Assembly (NCBI GenBank): GCA_950022655.1
Contig: OX465580.1
Coordinates: 3,953,122-4,017,121 of the forward strand
Direction of reading: 5' to 3'
DNA length: 64,000 bases
From: Alentia gelatinosa
Lineage: Eukaryota; Annelida; Polychaeta; Phyllodocida; Polynoidae
The notes beneath the pieces were generated by a model. That model searched no databases. It was given only the letters and a program-made list of their open reading frames with translations, and was not told the DNA's origin. A program made the position numbers and the translations under genes. Position 1 is the stretch's first letter. The number at the start of each line of letters is the position of its first letter. This document shows positions 53,936 through 64,000 of this stretch, in pieces.

Positions 53936-54456
53936 CTAGGGGTATCGTATAAATAACGTTCAGGCCCACCGTAGGGGGGGCCGTAGAGATTCTCATAGGC
54001 CCCACAATGTAAAAATGTACGTGCCCGCCGTGCCAGACGTTTGGCTTACTACTGGAATTTATCGCATAGCGCGAGAGTAGTGACAGTGTCAAAAACAAAC
54101 AAAGAAAATGGCGGTTCTCTCCCATTCATAACTTGAGAGACATTCTTAGCCTTACCTGTAACAAATGGAAGTATGTATTGTCCAAATATTGAGGTAGTCA
54201 ACATATGACATTCACGTAAAACCGTTTAAATAGCTTAAATCTGCTAGACTGAAGATATCAACAAGTCCGAACGCTTCCCGTTAAGCCGCTCCGCGTTGTC
54301 GACGTCATAATTACGTTGGCTACCAGAGTTCCAGGTCGTCCTGTGTCATACATTTCATAGTCCGCTCCAAGTCGGCAGTTGCAGGAACAGGGGCATTAAC
54401 CACGGTGCAGGGAAGGTCATGAAACGGCGTTTTAAATGAGTTGGAGGTGTATAGTA
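53936..54456. other. Right half of repeat P and flanking non-coding sequence
   Basis: CTAGGGGTATCGTATAAATA continues the P repeat cut by the retrotransposon. A palindromic region CCCACCGTAGGGGGGGCC lies near 53969. At 54430-54456 is a GTTTTAAATGAGTTGGAGGT segment matched (inverted) near 14310-14340, part of the H5 element. Confidence 0.5.
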
Positions 54457-54610
54457 ATGAGGAAACGTAGTGACTGAGCCCGTACGGGTGCCGTTCTCAG
54501 CCCTTTGATGAAAAAATACGGCCCTCCCGCCTGCTGCGTCGGGCTTATTTTTTCATCAAATGACCTCGAACGGCCACCCGTAAGGGCTCAGTAACCACGT
54601 TTTCTCATAT
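54457..54610. repeat. Foldback hairpin H5, copy c
   Basis: GAGGAAACGTAGTGACTGAG against CTCAGTAACCACGTTTTCTC, CCCGTACGGGTGCCGTTC against GAACGGCCACCCGTAAGGG, TTTGATGAAAAAATA against TTTTTTCATCAAA. The longest of the three copies, with a loop near GGCCCTCCCGCCTGCTGC. Confidence 0.82.
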
Positions 54611-54726
54611 TACCATGTTTGTAAGCCTGACAAGAGCTTACCACTGAGCATTTAACTGGGCATTTGCGTTCGAGAGGTATTACGCTCGAGCCGCTGGAAG
54701 ATATGGAAAGATATCATCCCTTAGGT

Positions 54727-57700
54727 GGAATTCACATGGTGAGATTCATGTATCTCACTGGGTGTTTTAAGTGGAATTCACACGGTGAGATTCATGTACC
54801 TCACCGGGTGTTTTAGGTGGAATTCACACGGTGAGATTCATGTACCTCACAGGGTGCTTTAAGTGGAATTCACACGGTGGGATTCATGTACCTCACAGGG
54901 TGTTTTAGGTGGAATTCACATGGTAAGATTCATGTATCTCACTGGGTGTTTTAGGTGGAATTCACATACTGAGACTCATGTACCTCACAGGGTGTTTAAA
55001 GTGGAATTCACACAGTGGGATTCATGTACCTCACAGGGTGTTTTAGGTGGAATTCACACGGTGGGATTCATGTACCTCATAGGGTGTTTTAGGTGGAATT
55101 CACACGGTGAGATTCATGTACCTCACAGGGTGTTTTCAGTGGAATTCACATGGTGAGACTCATGTACCTCACAGGGTGTTTAAGGTGGAATTCACACGGT
55201 GAGATTCATGTACCTCACAGGGTGTTTTAAGTGGAATTCACATGGTGAGATTCATGTATCTCACTGGGTGTTTTAGGTGGAATTCACATACTGAGACTCA
55301 TGTACCTCACAGGGTGTTTAAAGTGGAATTCACACGGTGAGATTCATGTACCTCACAGGGTGCTTTAAGTGGAATTCACACGGTGGGATTCATGTAACTC
55401 ACAGGGTGTTTTAAGTGGAATTCACACAGTGGGATTCCGGGTGTTTTCAGTGGGATTCACACGGTGGGATTCATGTACTTCACAGGGTGTTTTAAGTGGA
55501 ATTAACATGGTGGGATTCATGTACCTCACAGGGTGTTTTAAGTGGAATTCACACGGTGAGATTCATGAACCTCACAGAGTGTTTAAAGTGGAATTCACAC
55601 GGTGAGATTCATGTATCTCACAGGGTGTTTTAGGTGGAATTCACATACTGAGACTCATGTACCTCACAGGGTGTTTCAAGTGGAATTCACACGGTGAGAT
55701 TCATGTACCTCACAGGGTGTTTTCAATGGAATTCACACGGTGAGATTCATGTACCTCACAGGGTGTTTTCAGTGGGATTCACACGGTGAGATTCATGTAC
55801 CTCACAGGGTGCTTAAAGTGGAATTCACACAGTGAGATTCATGTAGCTCACAGGGTGTTTTAAGTGGAATTAACATGATGAGATTCATGTACCTCACAGG
55901 GTGTTTTAAGTGGAATTCACACAGTGGGATTCATGTACCTCACAGGGTGTTTTCAGTGGGATTCACACGGTGGGATTCATGTACCTCACAGGGTGTTTTA
56001 AGTGGAATTCACACGGTGAGATTCATGTATCTCACTGGGTGTTTTAGGTGGAATTCACATACTGAGACTCATGTACCTCACAGGGTGTTTTAAGTGGGAT
56101 TCACACGGTGGGATTCATGTACTTCACAGGGTGTTTTAAGTGGAATTCACATGGTGGGATTCATGTACCTCACAGGGTGTTTTAAGTGGAATTCACACGG
56201 TAAGATTCATGAACCTCACAGAGTGTTTAAAGTGGAATTCACACGGTGAGATTCATGTATCTCACAGGGTGTTTTAGGTGGAATTCACATACTGAGACTC
56301 ATGTACCTCACAGGGTGTTTAAAGTGGAATTCACACGGTGAGATTCATGTACCTCACAGGGTGTTTTCAATGGAATTCACACGGTGAGATTCATGTACCT
56401 CACAGGGTGTTTTCAGTGGGATTCACACGGTGAGATTCATGTACCTCACAGGGTGCTTAAAGTGGAATTCACACAGTGAGATTCATGTATCTCACTGGGT
56501 GTTTTAGGTGGAATTCACATACTGAGACTCATGTACCTCACAGGGTGTTTCAAGTGGAATTCACACGGTGAGATTCATGTACCTCACAGGGTGTTTTCAA
56601 TGGAATTCACACGGTGAGATTCATGTACCTCACAGGGTGTTTTCAGTGGGATTCACACGGTGAGATTCATGTACCTCACAGGGTGCTTAAAGTGGAATTC
56701 ACACAGTGAGATTCATGTAGCTCACAGGGTGTTTTAAGTGGAATTCACACGGTGAGATTCATGTATCTCACTGGGTGTTTTAGGTGGAATTCACATACTG
56801 AGACTCATGTACCTCACAGGGTGTTTTAAGTGGGATTCACACGGTGGGATTCATGTACTTCACATGGTGTTTTAAGTGGAATTCACACGGTGGGATTCAT
56901 GTACCTCACTGGGTGTTTTAAGTGGAATTCACACGGTGAGATTCATGAACCTCACAGAGTGTTTAAAGTGGAATTCACACGGTGAGATTCATGTATCTCA
57001 CAGGGTGTTTTAAGTGGAATTCACACAGTGGGATTCATGTACCTCACAGGGTGTTTTCAGTGGGATTCACACGGTGGGATTCATGTACCTCACAGGGTGT
57101 TTTAAGTGGAATTCACACGGTGAGATTCATGTATCTCACTGGGTGTTTTAGGTGGAATTCACATACTGAGACTCATGTACCTCACAGGGTGTTTTAAGTG
57201 GGATTCACATGGTGGGATTCATGTACTTCACAGGGTGTTTTAAGTGGAATTCACATGGTGGGATTCATGTACCTCACAGGGTGTTTTAAGTGGAATTCAC
57301 ACGGTGAGATTCATGTATCTCACAGGGTGTTTTAGGTGGAATTCACATACTGAGACTCATGTACCTCACAGGGTGTTTTAAGTGGAATTCACACGGTGAG
57401 ATTCATGTACCTCACAGGGTGTTTTCAGTGGGATTCACACGGTGAGATTCATGTACCTCACAGGGTGCTTAAAGTGGAATTCACACAGTGAGATTCATGT
57501 ATCTCACAGGGTGTTTTAGGTGGAATTCACATACTGAGACTCATGTACCTCACAGGGTGTTTCAAGTGGAATTCACACGGTGAGATTCATGTACCTCACA
57601 GGGTGTTTTCAATGGAATTCACACGGTGAGATTCATGTACCTCACTGGGTGTTTTCAGTGGGATTCACACGGTGAGATTCATGTACCTCACAGGGTGCTT

Positions 57701-59285
57701 AAAGTGGAATTCACACAGTGAGATTCATGTAGCTCACAGGGTGTTTTAAGTGGAATTCACACGGTGAGATTCATGTATCTCACTGGGTGTTTTAGGTGGA
57801 ATTCACATACTGAGACTCATGTACCTCACAGGGTGTTTTAAGTGGGATTCACACGGTGGGATTCATGTACCTCACTGGGTGTTTTAAGTGGAATTCACAC
57901 GGTGAGATTCATGAACCTCACAGAGTGTTTAAAGTGGAATTCACACGGTGAGATTCATGTATCTCACAGGGTGTTTTAGGTGGAATTCACATACTGAGAC
58001 TCATGTACCTCACAGGGTGTTTTAAGTGGGATTCACACGGTGAGATTCATGTACCTCACAGGGTGTTTTCAATGGAATTCACACGGTGAGATTCATGTAC
58101 CTCACAGGGTGTTTTCAGTGGGATTCACACGGTGAGATTCATGTACCTCACAGGGTGCTTAAAGTGGAATTCACACAGTGAGATTCATGTAGCTCACAGG
58201 GTGTTTTAAGTGGAATTAACATGATGAGATTCATGTACCTCACAGGGTGTTTTCAGTGGAATTCACACAGTGGGATTTATGTACCTCACAGGGTGTTTTC
58301 AGTGGGATTCACACGGTGGGATTCATGTACCTCACAGGGTGTTTTAAGTGGAATTCACACGGTGAGATTCATGTATCTCACTGGGTGTTTTAGGTGGAAT
58401 TCACATACTGAGACTCATGTACCTCACAGGGTGTTTTAAGTGGGATTCACACGGTGGGATTCATGTACTTCACAGGGTGTTTTAAGTGGAATTCACATGG
58501 TGGGATTCATGTACCTCACAGGGTGTTTTAAGTGGAATTCACACGGTGAGATTCATGTACCTCACAGAGTGTTTAAAGTGGAATTCACACGGTGAGATTC
58601 ATGTATCTCACAGGGTGTTTTAGGTGGAATTCACATACTGAGACTCATGTACCTCACAGGGTGTTTAAAGTGGAATTCACACGGTGAGATTCATGTACCT
58701 CACAGGGTGTTTTCAATGGAATTCACACGGTGAGATTCATGTACCTCACAGGGTGTTTTCAGTGGGATTCACACGGTGAGATTCATGTACCTCACAGGGT
58801 GCTTAAAGTGGAATTCACACAGTGAGATTCATGTAGCTCACAGGGTGTTTTTAGTGGAATTAACATGATGAGATTCATGTACCTCACAGGGTGTTTTAAG
58901 TGGAATTCACACAGTGGGATTCATGTACCTCACAGGGTGTTTTCAGTGGGATTCACACGGTGGGATTCATGTACCTCACAGGGTGTTTTAAGTGGAATTC
59001 ACACGGTGAGATTCATGTATCTCACTGGGTGTTTTAGGTGGAATTCACATACTGAGACTCATGTACCTCACAGGGTGTTTTAAGTGGGATTCACACGGTG
59101 GGATTCATGTACCTCACAGGGTGTTTTAAGTGGAATTCACATGGTGAGATTCATGTACCTCACAGGGTGTTTTAAGTGGAATTCACATGGTAGTTCATGT
59201 ACCTCACAAGGTGTTTTAGCTGGAATTCACACAGTGGGATTCAGGGTGTTTTCAGTGGGATTCACATGGTGGGATTCATGTACCT
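54727..59285 (+). repeat. 46-bp satellite type B, about 99 copies, with higher-order structure
   Basis: Unit AAGTGGAATTCACACGGTGA plus GATTCATGTACCTCACAGGG plus TGTTTT. Variant units (TTAACATGATGAGATTC, CACATACTGAGACTC, GAACCTCACAGAGTG) recur in fixed order; one diagnostic unit occurs at 58221 and 58865, 644 bp or 14 units apart. This shows amplification of multi-unit blocks. Most units keep an EcoRI-type GAATTC. Short ORFs are by-products. Confidence 0.96.
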
Positions 59286-59372
59286 CACAGGGTGTTTGTC
59301 TGAGACAAATCCTGCTGATATTCATGTACCTCACAGGATGTTTGTCTGAGACAAATCCTGCTGAGATGTTTG
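59280..59372 (+). repeat. Switch from type-B to type-A 46-bp units
   Basis: After the last type-B unit the sequence continues GGGTGTTTGTCTGAGACAAA in two units of the kind found at 15066-16178. Both monomer types therefore coexist in one array and share GATTCATGTACCTCACAGG. Confidence 0.88.
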
Positions 59373-59379
59373 TACTAGA

Positions 59380-60128
59380 ATCTCAGTCAGACCGATCACC
59401 ATTTCCCAGTGTACTGTATGCATATCAGCGTGACCGATCACCAGCTCCCAGTAGACTGTAGGTATATTAGTGTGACCAATCACCAGCTCCCAGTAGACTG
59501 TAGGTATATCAGCATGACCAATCACCGGCTCCCAGTAGACTGTATGTATATCAGTGTGACCAATCACCAGTTCCCAGTAGACTCTAGGTATATCAGCATG
59601 ACCGATCACCAGCTCCCAGTAGACTGTATGTATATCAGTGTGACCAATCACTAGTTCCCAATAGACTGTATGTATATCAGCATGACCAATCACCAGTCCC
59701 CAGTAGACTGTAGGTATATCAGTGTGACCAATCACCAGCTCCCAGTAGACTCTAGGTATATCAGCATGACCAATCACCAGCTCCCAGTAGACTGTAGGTA
59801 TATCAGTGTGACCAATCACCAGCTCCCAGTAGACTGTAGGTATATCAGCATGACCAATCACCAGCTCCCAGTAGACTGTAGGTATATCAGTGTGACCAAT
59901 CACCAGCTCCCAGTAGACTGTAGGTATATCAGCATGACCAATCACCAGCTCCCAGTAGACTGTAGGTATATCAGTGTAACCAATCACCAGCTCCCAGTAG
60001 ACTGTAGGTATATCAGCATGACCAATCACCAGCTCCCAGTAGACTGTATGTATATCAGTGTGACCGATCACCAGTCCCAAGTAGACTGTAGGTATATCGG
60101 TGTGACCAATCACCAGCTCCCGGTAGAC
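59380..60128 (+). repeat. 42-bp satellite with 84-bp dimers, about 18 units
   Basis: Unit AGACTGTAGGTATATCAGCA plus TGACCAATCACCAGCTCCCAGT. CAGCATG and CAGTGTG versions mostly alternate, giving an 84-bp period. Since 42 is 14 codons, frames of 276 (minus) and 161 (plus) codons remain open; neither has a unique domain. Each unit holds ACCAATCA, a CCAAT-like string. Confidence 0.95.
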
Positions 60129-60344
60129 CACCACCAGGCACGGCGTTGTCTTTAGGACCACAACAGATTAGGTGATGAGGAAACAAAGTGGCGGCTTTTC
60201 TGGACACTTTGTCTAGAGGCTCAGAGACTGCGTACCTCTGGGAATTCCCGCCACATCTGTCTGTGACGGGGAAGATATGTGCAGGTCTGAGTTGGTCGTC
60301 ACTTAGGTCTGGACGTCCAGACTGAATACCTTAGACTAAAAGCC
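60129..60344. other. Non-coding spacer
   Basis: Nothing recognised. Confidence 0.35.
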
Positions 60345-61281
60345 TGTTTCTATTGGCTGACTAAAACGGTGAAGATTTTCTGAGTTCCCCTATAAGCTTG
60401 TTTCTATTGGCCGATGAATACAGGGTAGATTTTCTGAGTTCCTATATAGGCCCGTTTCTATTGGCTGACTAAAACGGTGAAGATTTTCTGAGTTCCCCTA
60501 TAAGCTTGTTTCTATTGGCCGATGAATACAGGGTAGATTTTCTGAGTTCCTATATAGGCCCGTTTCTATTGTCTGACTAAAACGGTAAAGATTTTCTGAG
60601 TTCCCCTATAAGCTTGTTTCTATTGGCCGATGTATACAGGGTAGATTTTCTGAGTTCCTATAAAGGCCCGTTTCTATTGGCTGACTAAAACGGTGAAGAT
60701 TTTCTGAGTTCCCCTATAAGCTTGTTTCTATTGGCCGATGAATACAGGGTAGATTTTCTGAGTTCCTATATAGGCCCGTTTCTATTGTCTGACTAAAACG
60801 GTAAAGATTTTCTGAGTTCCCCTATAAGCTTGTTTCTATTGGCCGATGAATACAGGGTAGATTTTCTGAGTTCCTATATAGGCCCGTTTCTATTGTCTGA
60901 CTAAAACGGTAAAGATTTTCTGAGTTCCCCTATAAGCTTGTTTCTATTGGCCGATGTATACAGGGTAGATTTTCTGAGTTCCTATAAAGGCCCGTTTCTA
61001 TTGGCTGACTAAAACGGTGAAGATTTTCTGAGTTCCCCTATAAGCTTGTTTCTATTGGCCGATGAATACAGGGTAGATTTTCTGAGTTCCTATAAAGGCC
61101 CGTTTCTATTGGCCGACGAAAACAGCGTCGATTGTCTGAGTTCCCCTATCGGGCTATTTCCATTGGCCAACGAAAATGGTGTATTTCTTTAGTTCTCCTA
61201 AATCCCCATTTCCAGTGGCCGTCACCGATCTACAGTTAGGAACCACCGACGGACCTGAGGCACAATGAAAATGGGCTCTTA
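60345..61281 (+). mobile_element. MITE of the GGCCTGTTTCCATTGGC family with an expanded end
   Basis: From 60345 to about 61110 a 108-bp dimer (two 54-bp units GTTTCTATTGGC(T/C)GA...GATTTTCTGAGTTCC) repeats about seven times. The unit equals the terminal inverted repeat of the MITE at 10246-10443. From 61110 the sequence continues as a normal copy of the family (CCGTCACCGATCTACAGTTAGGAACCACC, cited here by CACCGATCTACAGT), also present near 1075. So the tandem array grew inside the element's end. Confidence 0.85.
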
Positions 61282-62238
61282 GTTTAGTTGAGAATTATTT
61301 CGCGAGGTGGGGCAGTAATGAAACGCCCTGCCTCATCTGTATCATGCCAAACCCATTTGTTGTTCTTATTTATCTTTACTTAGGCATGTCGTGAAGCGGC
61401 CCGTGGCAGTTGTAAGGGAGATTTCTTTGCCCAACCTAAGTTCAACTTTGAACTGGTATTCTCAGTGTTGTTTGGCGCATATACAGTTTCCTGAATTAGT
61501 GCATGATAATCGGCCGATGATCACGGGCTTTAAGGAGTCAGAACTCCGAAATAGAGGCTAACCTCTCAGAGTGTCATAATTAAAGCATTTATGGATGGCC
61601 CCCAGGGACAATTTTTTTCAAAATTGATAATATAACATTGGATTTTCCATATACCAAGGACTTGATGACTCATGGCAAATGAGATATACTACAGTAGTGT
61701 CCCCAAGTGGCAGAGATCGGAATTATTGGATAGTGGCGTAAATACGCATATACGCCAATAGATAAGGCGTATACTCGACGGAAAATATGTCAACCTTGTA
61801 TACGCAAAAGCATACCTATATACGACAGGCACATGTGGGACATGCTCTCCTATCATCCATCAATCATAAAGCCTGCATTGACAATGTACGAGGCAGCAGT
61901 AAACCACTACCCATTGTTTCTATGTTATAAGAAACCATAAATATTATTCCTATATACCTATGGCTGTACACTCTATGCTTACACCACGTTCTGGGGGGTG
62001 GAGTAACTTATGGATACTACCCAAGGTTGCCGTATACTACCCAAGGTTGCCGTATACTACCCAAGGTTGACATTTAGACCAATCAGATTGTCTCTTACAA
62101 AATTCATATGAAAAGCGCAGTGGGGAGTAAACATAAAGTGTCAAGTTACTCGATAAGGTTGGATCTGGCTTCAGGTTTGATGGTGGATGAGCAAATAACG
62201 CTAATTATCGTTATTAAACCACATTTGAAGGTATATAG
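61282..62238. other. Mostly unique sequence with a 20-bp triplet repeat
   Basis: TACTACCCAAGGTTGCCGTA is repeated three times at about 62011-62070. Around 61735-61830 are several TATACGC/GCGTATA strings. A P-like string CCTATGGCTGTACACTCTATG starts near 61956 (core CCTATGGC). No gene. Confidence 0.5.
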
Positions 62239-62390
62239 GAATAGGGAAACCAAGTGCCAGTGAAAGGAAGTCAAAATTACTCGGTAAGGCTTGGAAAAAT
62301 TACTGCCCGCGGCCAAGGCCTTGGGCAGTAATTTTTCCAAGCCTCACCTCGTAACTTTGACTTCCTTTCACCGGAACATAGTTTCCCTCT
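62239..62390. repeat. Foldback hairpin H7, copy b
   Basis: GAAAGGAAGTCAAAATTACT pairs with GTAACTTTGACTTCCTTTC; GGCTTGGAAAAATTACTGCC pairs with GGCAGTAATTTTTCCAAGCC perfectly apart from the centre. Loop of about 12 bases. Confidence 0.82.
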
Positions 62391-62890
62391 AATACGGATT
62401 TGAAACCCAATGATTACGGCCTCACACTGATTGATAACTGGGAAATAGTCCCGCTGTGCTGGGAAGTAAAAAGAAATAGTCCTTCGTCATATACAGCATA
62501 TAGCCTATGAGCCATGGGCGCTGCCATGACGCCCCCCAAGTAGGTGTTCTTCACTAATGGAGGTGGAAAAGAAGTGAGTGATAATTGGGAAGTGTCACAA
62601 CTCTAGCCTTCCTGACAAAGGTTTATAAAGTGTTCCATGAGAAAAACATCATGTCCTTGGTTTAATCATTGTGTCATCTTGCTCCGTGATGGGTGTAGAC
62701 AGTCAAGGGAACCACGGTAAAACATTGAGAAGCAGTTGAATTTTGTAAGAACAAAAAGCAGAATGCAGGTTCTGTCCCCCCAAGGGGCCCACCATTCTGC
62801 TGGCCACCTTGTGACTGCTTCATGAACTAACAATGGCTCTGTCCCCTATAGGCCTACCCTATAAAATGAAAATTCCTGGGTTTATTTTAA
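62391..62890. other. Unique non-coding sequence
   Basis: Nothing recognised. Confidence 0.4.
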
Positions 62891-63110
62891 TTAAAAAATG
62901 GATAATAAATATAACAGATGATGGTTTTGTGGACAGTCGGCTCTGTAAACTATTGCACGATAACCACTCTTTTTTTAAGGCTGCTGTCCACAAAACCATT
63001 GGTTATTGTTCATATTTATTACCCACCTAATACAAAGTGTCCATAGAAACCACACATGGAGCCTGTATGAACATACCCGGCGCATACAGGTATGTTGTAT
63101 GCTCCGGAGG
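62891..63110 (+). mobile_element. Hairpin element family 2, copy c, with one 73-bp monomer
   Basis: ATGGATAATAAAT is followed by a hairpin (GATGGTTTTGTGGACAG against CTGTCCACAAAACCATTGG, 62919-63008) and TTTATTACCCACC. Then comes a single 73-bp satellite monomer (CCTAATACAAAGTGTCCATA to about 63100). It physically links the hairpin family to the satellite at 22365-23478. Confidence 0.7.
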
Positions 63111-63189
63111 CGCATACAGAAAAAGAGTGCATAGAGGAAAATAATGCAAAACTAAAACGAACTGTTACCAACATGTCACTTGTCCAGAA

Positions 63190-63290
63190 AAGAAGTTGAC
63201 TCTGCACAATATCCTCGCATGCACTCGGATATTATTATGCGTTAGCTCCTCGGAGCATACAACCGCTTGTATCTGAAACCAGTCAATACG
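63190..63290. repeat. Hairpin H3, partial copy b
   Basis: CACTCGGATATTATTATGCG and CCGCTTGTATCTGAAACCAG match the right half of H3a (21900-21970). The left arm is missing or degraded, so no full hairpin remains. Confidence 0.6.
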
Positions 63291-64000
63291 TTGGGAAAAG
63301 TATGAAAATTAGTGGTTATGGATAGATATGTGAAGCTGCATACACAAATCACTGAAATAGTCTTGAAAACACCTAATCAAAGAGGCAGCCAAATATTTGA
63401 CAAATTTGGGTAGATTAAAGATGCCATTACTGTTATGTTGATCTATAATACATATTAAGAAAATGGTGGGGTGGGGGGGGGGGGGTCAGAAAGTGTGACA
63501 TAATATTTTGGGGGGTGGTACAAAATGTGTGACAAAGCGTGACAGGGGGTGGGGAGGGGGGGGGGGGTCCTAAAAATCCCCTAAAAGTATCAACTTTATC
63601 AAAATCTTTTAGACGACATTATAGACGGCTAATACTGTCTGAGATTACAAACTTAAATATCAATAAACGGTAACCCTTGTACGAGGTACAGAAATGTGTC
63701 TCAATATAAAATCATAGATTATCAAACGGACCCTAGCTTCAATGACAGCCACATCTTGGCCTAATATGTGTTCATAGGCCAAGCACTCAGGCTAGACTAA
63801 TTTCTCTTTACAGACTGAAAACCCGGACATTAGTGCTGCCACCTCGAGGCTTGTCCGGAAACTGACGTGAACGAAGCGACTGCCGCGCCATCTAGTTGTA
63901 GTGACTCTAACTACAAGAGAGCGAGTTTTCGGGCCTGTGATGGCTACACTGGCAACCAGAGCCACACTACGTTAGCTATGGTCGGGTTAGATAAGCGGCC
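63291..64000. other. Unique sequence with G tracts
   Basis: G-rich runs at about 63469-63485 and 63541-63568. AACTACAA/TTGTAGT palindrome near 63895-63920. No gene recognised. Confidence 0.45.

Noticed and set aside
59331..60161. 276-codon minus-strand frame and 161-codon plus-strand frame
   Set aside because: By-product of the 42-bp (14-codon) tandem repeat; both strands open over the same array.

Overview
The window looks like repeat-dominated chromosomal DNA of a metazoan, most likely an aquatic invertebrate (inference, low confidence on phylum). It holds two Ty3/Gypsy-type retrotransposons with animal-type tRNA primer sites (tRNA-His and tRNA-Leu), a tRNA-Lys-derived SINE, several MITE families, about seventeen foldback hairpins and more than a dozen unrelated or related minisatellite arrays. 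I see no host protein-coding gene, rRNA or functional tRNA. The only credible coding sequence belongs to retrotransposons. Many long open frames lie inside tandem arrays whose unit is a multiple of three and are not genes.

Layout. 0-5.5 kb: a GGCCTGTTTCCATTGGC MITE, a SINE, a 44-bp minisatellite (2.3-3.8 kb) and a hairpin element. 5.5-11.5 kb: a 35-bp satellite, a 37-bp satellite, a ~102-bp satellite organised in ~305-bp higher-order units and cut by a solo LTR with TTAT target duplication, then the 35-bp satellite again in inverted orientation. 11.5-15 kb: dispersed repeats and four hairpins. 15-20.4 kb: 46-bp, 63-bp and 38-bp arrays; the 63- and 38-bp units share a 34-bp core in opposite orientation around a hairpin element. 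20.7-24.7 kb: microsatellites, hairpins, a 73-bp array, a SINE fragment and a MITE with a recognisable empty site elsewhere in the window.

24.7-37.1 kb: a ~12.3-kb Ty3/Gypsy element on the minus strand (LTR, gag, zinc knuckle, pol, then an unusual non-envelope accessory ORF of about 960 residues preceded by its own TATA/CCAAT-like promoter, 3' UTR, LTR). LTRs are about 98% identical, but the coding part carries four frame changes and one nonsense codon. 37.1-40.7 kb: fragments of a sister family (two LTR pieces, 3' UTR and accessory-ORF fragment) in a rearranged, partly duplicated arrangement.

41-48.6 kb: hairpin elements of several families, a 42-bp array inside a large inverted repeat, and dispersed repeats. 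49.05-53.94 kb: a young mag-like Ty3/Gypsy element (214-bp LTRs with two differences, CTAGG duplication), broken by one frame change and two stops. 54.7-61.3 kb: a ~99-copy 46-bp array with higher-order structure, a 42-bp array and a 54/108-bp array grown from a MITE end. 61.3-64 kb: mostly unique sequence with hairpins and G tracts.

The unifying theme is a modular hairpin element (hairpin plus a ~240-bp module with short terminal inverted repeats) whose end monomers appear to seed tandem arrays; this and the retrotransposon accessory gene are the two things most worth following up.
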